Below, piece by piece: positions 6,265 to 12,484 of a DNA stretch of 12,484 bases. Positions within the stretch are counted from its first letter, which is position 1. Each line of letters begins with the position of its first letter. The DNA is from an uncultured Lactobacillus sp. (lineage in GTDB: Bacteria; Bacillota; Bacilli; Lactobacillales; Lactobacillaceae): NCBI GenBank assembly GCA_946482425.1, contig CAMLRO010000042.1, forward strand, positions 1-12,484. The letters run 5' to 3'. Position numbers and translations under genes: made by a program. The notes beneath the pieces were generated by a model. The model was not told the DNA's origin. It was given only the letters and a program-made list of their open reading frames with translations, and made no database searches.

Positions 6265-7824
6265 TTACTGTAATTCTTGAATTTGTGCCTTAACTTGCTT
6301 TATTTCAGAAATTGAAGCTTTCGAATCAAGCATTAATTGATCAAGCTTGAATTTGAGCAATTCTAATTCATTATCGCTGCCTTCTTGGGCCCGTTTCTTT
6401 TGCGACTGTGAGGTGATTAACCGGCCATCCTTAATTTGCCATCTTTCAACTTTAAGTTGCTTGATAAATGCTTGATCGTGTGACACAAGTATCATAGCAA
6501 ATGGATAATCTCTCACAAATTCCGCCAGTGCATTAATAGAGGCAATATCTAAAAAGTTTGTGGGTTCATCAAGCAGCAATAAATTATATTGACCGGTAAT
6601 TATTTTTGCTAAATTGAAACACACAAGCTGGCCACCACTAAGATAACTTATTTTATGGTCTCCATATTGGCGCAAATGCAAATCGCCCAAGACCTGCATA
6701 GTCGAACTATCATCAAAGATACTGGTGGCAAAAAGAGAATTTAACAAGGTTTTATTAGTTTGGCTAGTGACAATATTCTGGTTAAAATAACCTATTTTTA
6801 TTTGTGGATTATAAAAACCTTCCAGTTTCCCATCCTTAACTTGTTCTAGAAAAACAGTCTTGCCAACACCGTTTTGCCCAGTTAAAACTATTTTTGAACC
6901 ATAAGCAAGATTTACTTCTTGCGTAATGCTAAACAACTTCTGCCCATAAGCATTAAGCGGTTGCTTCTCCAGCCGTAATGCCTTGCTTTTAGGAGAAATA
7001 GACAAGCCAGTTATCTCTTTGTTGCCATTTTTCAATGTAATCGCATGATGAACTGGTGGCTTCTTTAGTTCTCCTTTTTCCTTATTGATGCGGTTAGCAA
7101 GACTTTTAGTGGCTCTGATAACATTATTTGCAGTTTTTTGTTTTCCCAGCGACTTTGACCGCCAGTCAGATGAAGAAAGTCCCTTTTTGTTACGAGAAAA
7201 AGTTCTGGCCTTATTAAAATGCTGATTATAACTTCTCTTTAACTGCTCAAGGTGCTTTTCCTTTTGCTCATAAATCGTTTCTGCTCGTTTTTGTTCATCT
7301 TGTCTAAAGCTGCGAAATTCTTCATAAGTCCCAGAGAAATTGTGCACTTCTTGATCTTGAATATACCAGATTGAATTACAGACGCTATCCAAAAAGTTCT
7401 GGTCATGGCTGACAATTAAACAGGCAATTTTGCTTTTATTTATTAACTTTATTAACCATTGTTGCTGCGTAATATCCAAATTAGATGTGGGTTCGTCCAA
7501 AAGCAGCAAGCCGTTAGGCATATTTTTTAATTTGGCAATGGCCCTACTGAGAGCTAATTTCTCTCTTTGCCCGCCACTCTTATCACCAGCATCAAGCAAT
7601 TGCGGAACATAAGCAAAATTACAATTGTTAATAACTGCACCTTTAATGGTAAACAAATCCGTAAATTTTTCTTGAGCAAGAATCTTTATTAAAGTGGTTT
7701 TACCAGCGCCATTATTACCAATCAAACCAATTTTTTGTCTAGAATTGATGCTCAAATTTGAGACAGTCAGCAGTTTAGAAGCTGCCACGTCAATTTGTAA
7801 ATAATCTATTTTAATTAATTCCAC
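6265..7824 (-). CDS. ABC-F ATPase, probable ribosomal protection protein (Vga/Lsa/Msr-like)
   Basis: This is a soluble twin-ATPase of the ABC-F family, whose members bind the ribosomal E site; Vga, Lsa and Msr types remove antibiotics from the ribosome. No membrane segments are seen. Numbered from the upstream TTG at 7830, the first nucleotide-binding domain has Walker A GNNGAGKT (38-45), signature KSGGQ (84-88) and Walker B LLLLDEPTSNLD (108-119). A basic, helical linker spans about 175-285. The second has GQNGVGKT (318-325), LSGGQ (397-401) and LLLLDEPTNFLD (417-428). Only about 40 residues separate Walker A and signature in the first domain. That compactness and the total length near 520 match Vga-type proteins rather than housekeeping EttA or Uup. 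I chose GTG at 7824 because GAGGT (7835-7831) lies six bases before it but directly touches the TTG at 7830. Drug specificity cannot be read from sequence. Confidence 0.9.
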   Translation of the reverse strand: MELIKIDYLQIDVAASKLLTVSNLSINSRQKIGLIGNNGAGKTTLIKILAQEKFTDLFTIKGAVINNCNFAYVPQLLDAGDKSGGQREKLALSRAIAKLKNMPNGLLLLDEPTSNLDITQQQWLIKLINKSKIACLIVSHDQNFLDSVCNSIWYIQDQEVHNFSGTYEEFRSFRQDEQKRAETIYEQKEKHLEQLKRSYNQHFNKARTFSRNKKGLSSSDWRSKSLGKQKTANNVIRATKSLANRINKEKGELKKPPVHHAITLKNGNKEITGLSISPKSKALRLEKQPLNAYGQKLFSITQEVNLAYGSKIVLTGQNGVGKTVFLEQVKDGKLEGFYNPQIKIGYFNQNIVTSQTNKTLLNSLFATSIFDDSSTMQVLGDLHLRQYGDHKISYLSGGQLVCFNLAKIITGQYNLLLLDEPTNFLDIASINALAEFVRDYPFAMILVSHDQAFIKQLKVERWQIKDGRLITSQSQKKRAQEGSDNELELLKFKLDQLMLDSKASISEIKQVKAQIQELQ

Positions 7825-7830
7825 TATCAA

Positions 7831-8032
7831 ACCTCAACGTGTACACATAATACACTAAATAAGCTGCAATTCATTGAATTGCAAAAATTACTCTATCTGT
7901 TAAAGTGAATCGCTCTACGTTAGGTTCAAAATTAAAAAAGTGATTAATTATTTAAAACTTTAACGAGAGCTTATTGATTATTTACTTGTCTTGACATGCC
8001 AGTATTCCATGCTTTCTGCTTAAAATTTAATT
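7831..8032 (-). promoter_or_regulatory. Structured leader (probable attenuator) of the ABC-F gene
   Basis: This roughly 200-nt untranslated leader contains segments that can pair in competing ways. Segment A (7970-7957) can pair with B (7927-7912) through GCTCTCGTTA with TAACG-T-AGAGC. A can instead pair with C (7906-7891) through GTTAAAGT with ACTTTAAC plus CTCT with AGAG. B can also pair with D (7840-7829) through ACCTAACGT with ACGTTGAGGT (one bulged G), which would cover the GAGGT binding site. An 8-bp inverted repeat (7882-7866) and a GTGTA/TACAC hairpin (7855-7839) lie further on. These pairings are seen directly; their regulatory use is inferred from known ABC-F resistance-gene attenuators. 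Confidence 0.6.
7978..8010 (-). CDS. Possible leader peptide (10 codons) upstream of the ABC-F gene
   Basis: An ATG at 8010 opens a frame reading MEYWHVKTSK and ending in TAA, about 22 bases after the predicted transcription start and 7 bases before segment A of the leader structure. Antibiotic-responsive leaders often carry such short ORFs, in which a stalled ribosome changes the RNA fold. The ribosome binding site is poor (AGAAAG, only one base from the ATG). A second overlapping ATG at 7997 gives an 8-codon frame, and short frames occur by chance, so this is tentative. Confidence 0.35.
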   Translation of the reverse strand: MEYWHVKTSK

Positions 8033-8038
8033 AAAAAC

Positions 8039-8068
8039 ATTATACTATAATGAACAAACTTTTGTAAA
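8039..8068 (-). promoter_or_regulatory. Promoter of the ABC-F transcript
   Basis: On the minus strand TTTACA (8068-8063) and a perfect TATAAT (8044-8039) are 18 bases apart, downstream of the exporter's terminator. The start near 8032 implies a leader of about 200 nt before the ABC-F start codon. Confidence 0.7.
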
Positions 8069-8091
8069 CCCGTCAAGAAGTGCGTTAAACC

Positions 8092-8135
8092 AAAAAAGGC
8101 TGAAATCCTCTACTAAATGAGAATTTCAACCTTTT
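8092..8135 (-). terminator. Terminator of the TetR-MMPL operon
   Basis: On the minus strand AAAAGGTTGAAATTCTC pairs with GAGGATTTCAGCC around an 8-base loop, and six T residues follow. Two positions pair as G-U only in this direction, so it serves the exporter transcript. Confidence 0.88.
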
Positions 8136-8147
8136 AATTAATTTCGC

Positions 8148-11100
8148 TTAATTTTTAGCACGTTTATTCTTGCGCCAATGAACACCTTCATAAGTCAACT
8201 TGACTGCAGCTGACAAGGTAATCGGCATAATAAATACTAATATTATCAAACCAATAATCACTGCCAAAGCAACTTCAATCAAAGTCGGAATTCCTGATGG
8301 AATTAATGCGGCAAATGTACCACCTAAGATAATGGCTGCTGAAACTACCACAGTTCCAATAATACCACATGCTTTAAGCATTCTTTGACTTGGCTTGCCG
8401 TTTTCAAGTTCACGGTAGCGTGTCATCAAGAAGATACTGTAATCAACACCCAAGGCAATCAACATGATAAAGCCAAAGAACGGTGTGTTCCAAGTTAGCA
8501 TAGTTTTGCCTAAAGTAGCTTTGACTACCCACTCTGTAATTGATAATGAACAGAAGTAAGCAATTAAAAGCGTACCCAAGATGTAAACGGGTTGCAAAAG
8601 TGAACGAGTTACAAAAATTAGGGCAATACCAATACCAATCAGCATTATGGCAGCAGTTCTAATAAAGTCTCTGTTGGCAATATCCTTAATGTCAGCGATG
8701 TTAGAACTTTCGCCGCCCATTGCTACCGTGGCTTTTTTAAGACGAGTACCAGCTAAAGACTTTTTAGCCATTAAGCTCAGATCCTGCGCCTTCTTAGTTG
8801 CTTTAAGACTACTTGGGTTTGATTTGAAGACAATCATGAGCATGGCTGACTTCTTGTCAGGACTCAAATAATTCTTAATCGAAGTTTGGAAAGTATCGTT
8901 TTTAATAAATTCTTGTGGAATATAGAAAGTATCTGCGGCTGAGGAACTAGCTAAACTATTAAGATAAGCTGCGCCTTGGCCTAAACCACTATTTACTTCA
9001 TCTACCCCATTAGTAATCTTTGGCGTGCTTGAAGCTAACTTGCCGGCACCAGAGTTCAGTTGGCCAACGCTGGAATTCAATTGGCCAATGCCTGAACTTA
9101 ATTGACCAGTGCTGGAGTTAACTTGACCAATACCTGAGCTTAATTGACCGGCACTGGAATTAAGTTGACCAATGCCGCCATTTAAGGTAGAGGCACCACT
9201 ATTTAATTGTCCAGAAGCTGTAGTCAATCTGCCGACGCCAGATTGCAGCTGACCCATTTGGCCAGATACATCTGGCATTGAAGCAGAAGCTTCAGCCCAA
9301 GATTTTTCTAAAGCAGCACCGGCAGCTTGCATGGCAGCCATCTTCTGCTGCTGAGTTAAGCCGGGTATGCTATTAATGCTCTTTGCTAAATTAGCCTTAT
9401 AACTCTTTTCTAAAGCAGCTTTGGTATTTTTCTGTGCATTTGCAATACCGGCACTGCCACTTGCAAGTTGGGAATTTAATTGGTTAAGACCACTGGTCAT
9501 TTGCTGGGTTCCACTTTGCAGACGACTGGCACCACCTTGCAGTTGTCCTGTGCCATTTTGCAAACGGCTAGCACCATTTTGCAGCTTACCCGTACCAGCT
9601 TGTAATTTGCTTGCGCCATCTTGAAGTTGACTAGTACCATTTTGCAACTGGCTGGTTCCGTCAGCCAGCTTACTTGCACCCGCGGTAACTTTCTTGCTTG
9701 CCTTACTCAATTTGCCCAAACCGGCGCGTGCCTGATCAACACCTTGGTTAACAGTATTTAACTGGTTATTAACGTAGAGCTGATCAATGCTCTCACCGTA
9801 AGGCTGAGTAACAGAAGTGACGAAAGCCACATCTTTAGAAGCTTGCAATTGTCTAGTCAATTGATCAATAAGACGTAAATCTGCTTCATTATCAAGTTTA
9901 TGATTGCTCTTAATGTAGAGTGTTGACGGTTCGGCCATTCCCTTTGAAAAATGGTCTTCAACAACGAGCATTCCCGCTTTAGCTGGAGTACTATTATCAA
10001 TCTCGTCCGTATCATCATAATTCAAGTGGCCGGTATACATCAGACCAAAAGGAAGTACGACTACAGCCAACACAATTAAGTAAATAATTGGATGAGCAAG
10101 TGTCGCTTTGGAAATACCATGCCATAATTTATCCTCATGCTCACCGGTAAATTTCTTCACCGGCCAGAACATTTTTTCGCCTAAAACAGCCATGAAGAAA
10201 GGATTGAGTGTCAGCAGCACTATTAATAAAACAGCAACACCGACAGCCACTCCAACTGCTGACTGGTAAATGGAAAAGTTAGCCAGACTTAGTGCTGAAA
10301 AACCGATTAAGATTGAAGAACCGGAATAAAGAATTGTTTTGCCAGCAACCTTTAAGGCACTGTTCATCGCTTCGTAGCGACCCATCCCTTTACCCAGATC
10401 TTCTTTAAATTTATCATACAAGAGAATGTTATAGTCCGTACCAATTCCGAACAGCACAATAATCATAAAGACTTGTGTAAAGTTAGAAAACGGGAAGTTC
10501 TGGTATTTAACAAGGTTGGTAACAATCGCAAATGATGTGATAAAGGAAACGCCAACCGTTAGTAATGATATCAAAGGCACTATTGGCGACCTGAAGACAA
10601 TCACTAGCACGATGAAAATAAAGATAACAGTTATTACTTCAGTTTTCTTTATTCCCTCTTGAATTGCATTTGAAAAAGCATTTTGTAAAACATCGGCACC
10701 AGTAACGTAAGTTCTAATACCAGCTGTTTTAACTGCTTTAGTTAGCTCAGACTCAACATCATTAATCGGCCCGTGCTTTTTAGCCACATTCAACTGCATT
10801 ATCCAGGTAGTATTATCCTTTGATTGCAGCTTTTTCTTCGTAGCAATATTATCATCTGGGCCTAAAACCATTTTAATGCCGTATTGATCTTGATCATTTT
10901 TCAATCTGTCAATAGTTTCATTAATGGCATTCTTATCATCGGAAGTCAGTTTGCCTTTTTGCTTATTAAAGACCACTGCAATCTGATAGGTATCCTTTTG
11001 CTTAGGACCCCAGTCATTTTGAATTGACTTTGCGACTTCACTTTGAACATCCGACGGTAAGGAAATATTTGAGTGCTCACGGGTTAACCCTGTAACGTCC

Positions 11101-11180
11101 GGCAAAGCCACAACAGAAATGATTAAAATTAAAATCCATGCAATTAACGAGAAAATATGATTTTTTACTAGTTTATGCAC
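8148..11180 (-). CDS. MMPL/RND-family exporter with long glycine-rich heptad-repeat region
   Basis: This is a 1010-residue membrane protein of the MMPL branch of the RND superfamily, expected to export lipids, peptides or toxic compounds using the proton gradient. An N-terminal helix (about 8-27) leads to an extracellular domain, then helices at about 181-345 with GIGTDYNILLYDKF at 245-258 (Asp249, proton relay). A helix at 364-381 precedes a second extracellular region (385-835), and a second helix bundle (840-992) carries ALGVDYSIFLMTRYRE at 909-924 (Asp913). The second extracellular region holds two blocks of seven-residue repeats, each unit about LQNGxSx or LNSGxGQ, at 487-570 and 641-735, predicted to form long helices outside the membrane. 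Gram-positive YhgE- and YdfJ-like proteins show similar repeats. The GTG start at 11180 has an AAGGA site and lies inside the end of the TetR gene (8-nt overlap), which is strong evidence for co-expression and control by that regulator. The substrate is unknown. Confidence 0.92.
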   Translation of the reverse strand: MHKLVKNHIFSLIAWILILIISVVALPDVTGLTREHSNISLPSDVQSEVAKSIQNDWGPKQKDTYQIAVVFNKQKGKLTSDDKNAINETIDRLKNDQDQYGIKMVLGPDDNIATKKKLQSKDNTTWIMQLNVAKKHGPINDVESELTKAVKTAGIRTYVTGADVLQNAFSNAIQEGIKKTEVITVIFIFIVLVIVFRSPIVPLISLLTVGVSFITSFAIVTNLVKYQNFPFSNFTQVFMIIVLFGIGTDYNILLYDKFKEDLGKGMGRYEAMNSALKVAGKTILYSGSSILIGFSALSLANFSIYQSAVGVAVGVAVLLIVLLTLNPFFMAVLGEKMFWPVKKFTGEHEDKLWHGISKATLAHPIIYLIVLAVVVLPFGLMYTGHLNYDDTDEIDNSTPAKAGMLVVEDHFSKGMAEPSTLYIKSNHKLDNEADLRLIDQLTRQLQASKDVAFVTSVTQPYGESIDQLYVNNQLNTVNQGVDQARAGLGKLSKASKKVTAGASKLADGTSQLQNGTSQLQDGASKLQAGTGKLQNGASRLQNGTGQLQGGASRLQSGTQQMTSGLNQLNSQLASGSAGIANAQKNTKAALEKSYKANLAKSINSIPGLTQQQKMAAMQAAGAALEKSWAEASASMPDVSGQMGQLQSGVGRLTTASGQLNSGASTLNGGIGQLNSSAGQLSSGIGQVNSSTGQLSSGIGQLNSSVGQLNSGAGKLASSTPKITNGVDEVNSGLGQGAAYLNSLASSSAADTFYIPQEFIKNDTFQTSIKNYLSPDKKSAMLMIVFKSNPSSLKATKKAQDLSLMAKKSLAGTRLKKATVAMGGESSNIADIKDIANRDFIRTAAIMLIGIGIALIFVTRSLLQPVYILGTLLIAYFCSLSITEWVVKATLGKTMLTWNTPFFGFIMLIALGVDYSIFLMTRYRELENGKPSQRMLKACGIIGTVVVSAAIILGGTFAALIPSGIPTLIEVALAVIIGLIILVFIMPITLSAAVKLTYEGVHWRKNKRAKN
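8976..9260 (-). repeat. Repeat block 2 of the exporter gene (21/42-bp units)
   Basis: This stretch encodes LNSGxGQ-like heptads (residues 641-735). At DNA level, 42-bp units are close copies, for example 9081-9122 and 9123-9164, each made of two diverged 21-bp halves. Such in-frame repeats can change number between strains. Confidence 0.8.
9471..9722 (-). repeat. Repeat block 1 of the exporter gene (21-bp units)
   Basis: Here LQNGASR/LQDGTSQ-like heptads are encoded (residues 487-570). The 21-bp units are similar in protein but more varied in DNA than block 2. A non-repeat, Ala-rich segment (about 571-640, with AALEKS appearing twice) separates the two blocks. Confidence 0.8.
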
Positions 11181-11760
11181 TCTTATTTTCCTTTCTATTT
11201 TTTGGCAATAATTTCTTAGGCTGAACCAATTGAATAATTAATTCATGATAGCCCTGGTCAGCCTCTTCACTAGTTTCTTCTGTAAAAGAATCAGACACAT
11301 CTAAAAAAACGTATCCTAATACTGCCCCAATTAAGGAATGGAGCGAAACCGTGCTGTCACTTCTCAAATTTAGTTTGTCAGCCAAAGCTATTATCTTTAA
11401 AATTTCTTGAGTAATAGCATCGTCTTTTTGGTATTCGTTCAAATGATAAAGAATACTAATTAATGCGGGATCATCCAGAATAAAGTCGCGGACAATATCA
11501 GCAAATTTAAGTAAAGCCTCTTCACCTGAAATTCCAATCAAATTATCAACTAATTTTTTACCTAAAATTTTAATTCTGCTTGCACCTACAAGCGACAACA
11601 ATTGCTTTCGACCTGAAACATAATGATAGAGTGACTGTGAACGAACGCCTAACTCTTTGGCTAGGTTCGGCAGAGTGGTCGCGGAAAGTCCCTTTCGTCC
11701 AATCAGCTCCGTCGCCTTCGCAATCACCTTATCTAAATCAAGGCTTCTTTTTTTAACCAC
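11173..11760 (-). CDS. TetR-family transcriptional regulator
   Basis: This is a 195-residue DNA-binding repressor, very likely of its own operon with the MMPL exporter. The N-terminal helix-turn-helix spans about 26-55: SATTLPNLAKELGVRSQSLY followed by HYVSGRKQLL, the classic TetR pattern. The C-terminal two-thirds are helical, lack strong motifs and would hold the ligand pocket. I chose GTG at 11760 because AGAAGGAGG lies seven bases upstream; the open frame reaches 11820, but those starts would put the binding site inside the coding region or too close to it. The gene's stop overlaps the exporter's GTG start by 8 bases. TetR regulators next to MMPL pumps usually release DNA when a toxic pump substrate binds; the ligand here is unknown. 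Confidence 0.92.
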   Translation of the reverse strand: MVKKRSLDLDKVIAKATELIGRKGLSATTLPNLAKELGVRSQSLYHYVSGRKQLLSLVGASRIKILGKKLVDNLIGISGEEALLKFADIVRDFILDDPALISILYHLNEYQKDDAITQEILKIIALADKLNLRSDSTVSLHSLIGAVLGYVFLDVSDSFTEETSEEADQGYHELIIQLVQPKKLLPKNRKENKSA

Positions 11761-11791
11761 TTTCACCCCTCCTTCTGACAGCATAGTGAAT

Positions 11792-11820
11792 AATATAGCA
11801 CTACAATGTGAAGAATACAA
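11792..11820 (-). promoter_or_regulatory. Promoter of the TetR-MMPL operon
   Basis: On the minus strand TTGTAT (11820-11815) and TATATT (11797-11792) are 17 bases apart, and TGC just before the -10 box makes it extended. The start of transcription would be near 11785, about 25 bases before the regulator's start codon. Confidence 0.75.
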
Positions 11821-11833
11821 TCTACAAGCTGTA
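11802..11833. promoter_or_regulatory. Possible TetR operator (repeated TACAA)
   Basis: TACAA occurs three times, at 11802, 11816 and 11823, across the spacer, the -35 box and just upstream. The last copy is part of TACA-AGC-TGTA (11823-11833), an inverted repeat. The location is right for self-repression by the TetR protein, but the half-sites are short. Confidence 0.35.
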
Positions 11834-11850
11834 AATTATTTTAAATTAAT

Positions 11851-11890
11851 AAAAAAGCCCTAAAACATAGATTTTATTAGGGCAAAAAAA
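11851..11890 (-). terminator. Terminator of the serine hydrolase-like gene
   Basis: On the minus strand GCCCTAA (11883-11877) pairs with TTAGGGC (11863-11857) and leads into six T residues; flanking A/T pairs extend the stem. A-runs on the other side could let it act in both directions. Confidence 0.8.
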
Positions 11891-11921
11891 TTAAGATTTG
11901 GTAAAGTACTATTTAAAAACG

Positions 11922-12484
11922 TTATTTAAAGAAGCTATTAACTGCCTTTCCCAGTTTGATAAAGTCTTGGTCGTTATTGCTCCAGACACTGACACAATAG
12001 GCATTGCCATTAGACTGGACAAGTGCAACATTGGCTTTACCATCACCAATGCCATATATCAAACCTTTAGTATTGCGAACAATTTTAGGTTTGGTCTTGG
12101 CAGAACTTAGTGCTCCCAAAACCTGATTGGAATATTGTCTGCTTAATATCTGATCATGATAGAGACTCACCATAATTTTGTTCAAATCATTTGCTGTTGT
12201 TAAAGCTGCGGGTTTGGCTGAAAATTTGCCTTTAATTGTAGTATCGTGTACCCCCATTTTCTTAATAATAGAGTTAACGGTAGCGGGCTTAACTGTGCGC
12301 AATAAAGCGTTGGCCGCAGTTTTGTCACCTTGCATCATTAATTGCTTCAAATAAGTTGCATTATACGCAATTCCTTTTTGCAGTACCTTTTCACCCTTAG
12401 CGTGATCTGCTTTTTTAATTTTGACAGCTTTATTCGCAGTTGCCTGCCCATGTTGTTCTTGATAAGTTAAAGCAATAAGTAGAA
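11922..12484 (-). CDS. Beta-lactamase-like serine hydrolase, C-terminal part, active-site motifs degenerate
   Basis: The reading frame runs in from beyond the window's right edge, and 186 residues are visible; the ATG- or TTG-like codons inside it (such as TTG at 12350) are unlikely starts. The pattern follows the C-terminal half of class A beta-lactamase-like proteins: the stretch MMQGDKTAANALL resembles the SDN region of the fold, then come SIIKKMGVHDTTIKG, an LTTANDLNKIM helix typical after the omega loop, and strands YGIGDGKANVALVQ and AYCVSVWSNN. The usual SDN is replaced by GDK, and no clear KTG triad is seen (NTKGLIYG instead), so classic beta-lactamase activity is unlikely. The SxxK serine would lie outside the window. 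It may be an exported protein acting on the cell wall, or an inactive relative; I cannot decide. Confidence 0.75.
   Translation of the reverse strand, partial: LLIALTYQEQHGQATANKAVKIKKADHAKGEKVLQKGIAYNATYLKQLMMQGDKTAANALLRTVKPATVNSIIKKMGVHDTTIKGKFSAKPAALTTANDLNKIMVSLYHDQILSRQYSNQVLGALSSAKTKPKIVRNTKGLIYGIGDGKANVALVQSNGNAYCVSVWSNNDQDFIKLGKAVNSFFK

Noticed and set aside
7866..7882. GCAATTCA-A-TGAATTGC inverted repeat as a terminator
   Set aside because: No T-run follows on either strand in the needed direction; it may be a leader hairpin or operator but not a terminator.
8976..9260. Regular repeats as a possible CRISPR array
   Set aside because: Units are contiguous, in frame, diverged and part of a long coding sequence; there are no unique spacers.
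9421..9679. Cys-rich open frames on both strands in the exporter repeat region
   Set aside because: They are out-of-frame readings of the 21-bp repeats; their regular Cys/Pro pattern follows from the repeat itself.

Overview
The window looks like chromosomal DNA of a Lactobacillus from the acidophilus/delbrueckii side of the Lactobacillaceae. This is inferred from the AT-rich sequence, strong GGAGG-type ribosome binding sites, frequent GTG starts, a T-box in front of serS, and a gene set of small membrane proteins, a Sad/YneI-type aldehyde dehydrogenase and a TetR-MMPL pair. The species cannot be fixed from the sequence alone. No mobile elements, tRNA, rRNA or CRISPR arrays are seen.

Layout: (1) 1-1402, minus strand: seryl-tRNA synthetase (serS, 3' end cut by the window edge), preceded by a complete T-box leader with terminator and promoter. 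(2) 1458-2593, minus: a VTT/TVP38-type membrane protein and a GNAT acetyltransferase, joined by a one-base TAATG overlap. (3) 2790-5072, plus: an alpha/beta-hydrolase esterase and a Sad-type aldehyde dehydrogenase, each with its own promoter; the second has a cre-like site and a palindrome at its promoter. A two-way terminator at 5093-5148 closes this block. (4) 5153-8068, minus: a zinc-ribbon membrane protein of unknown role and an ABC-F protein of the Vga/Lsa/Msr layout. A leader of about 200 nt precedes the ABC-F gene. (5) 8092-11820, minus: a TetR regulator and a 1010-residue MMPL/RND-type exporter overlapping by 8 nt. (6) 11851-12484, minus: the C-terminal part of a beta-lactamase-like serine hydrolase whose usual active-site motifs look lost.

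The most interesting element is the ABC-F leader (7831-8032). It holds a possible 10-codon upstream ORF and three helices that cannot all form together. One of them would bury the ABC-F ribosome binding site and start codon. This has the form of an attenuator, as known for several antibiotic-resistance ABC-F genes, but I do not recognise this particular leader. Together with the neighbouring TetR-MMPL exporter, the stretch 6265-11820 may serve tolerance to antibiotics or other toxic compounds; that joint role is inference.
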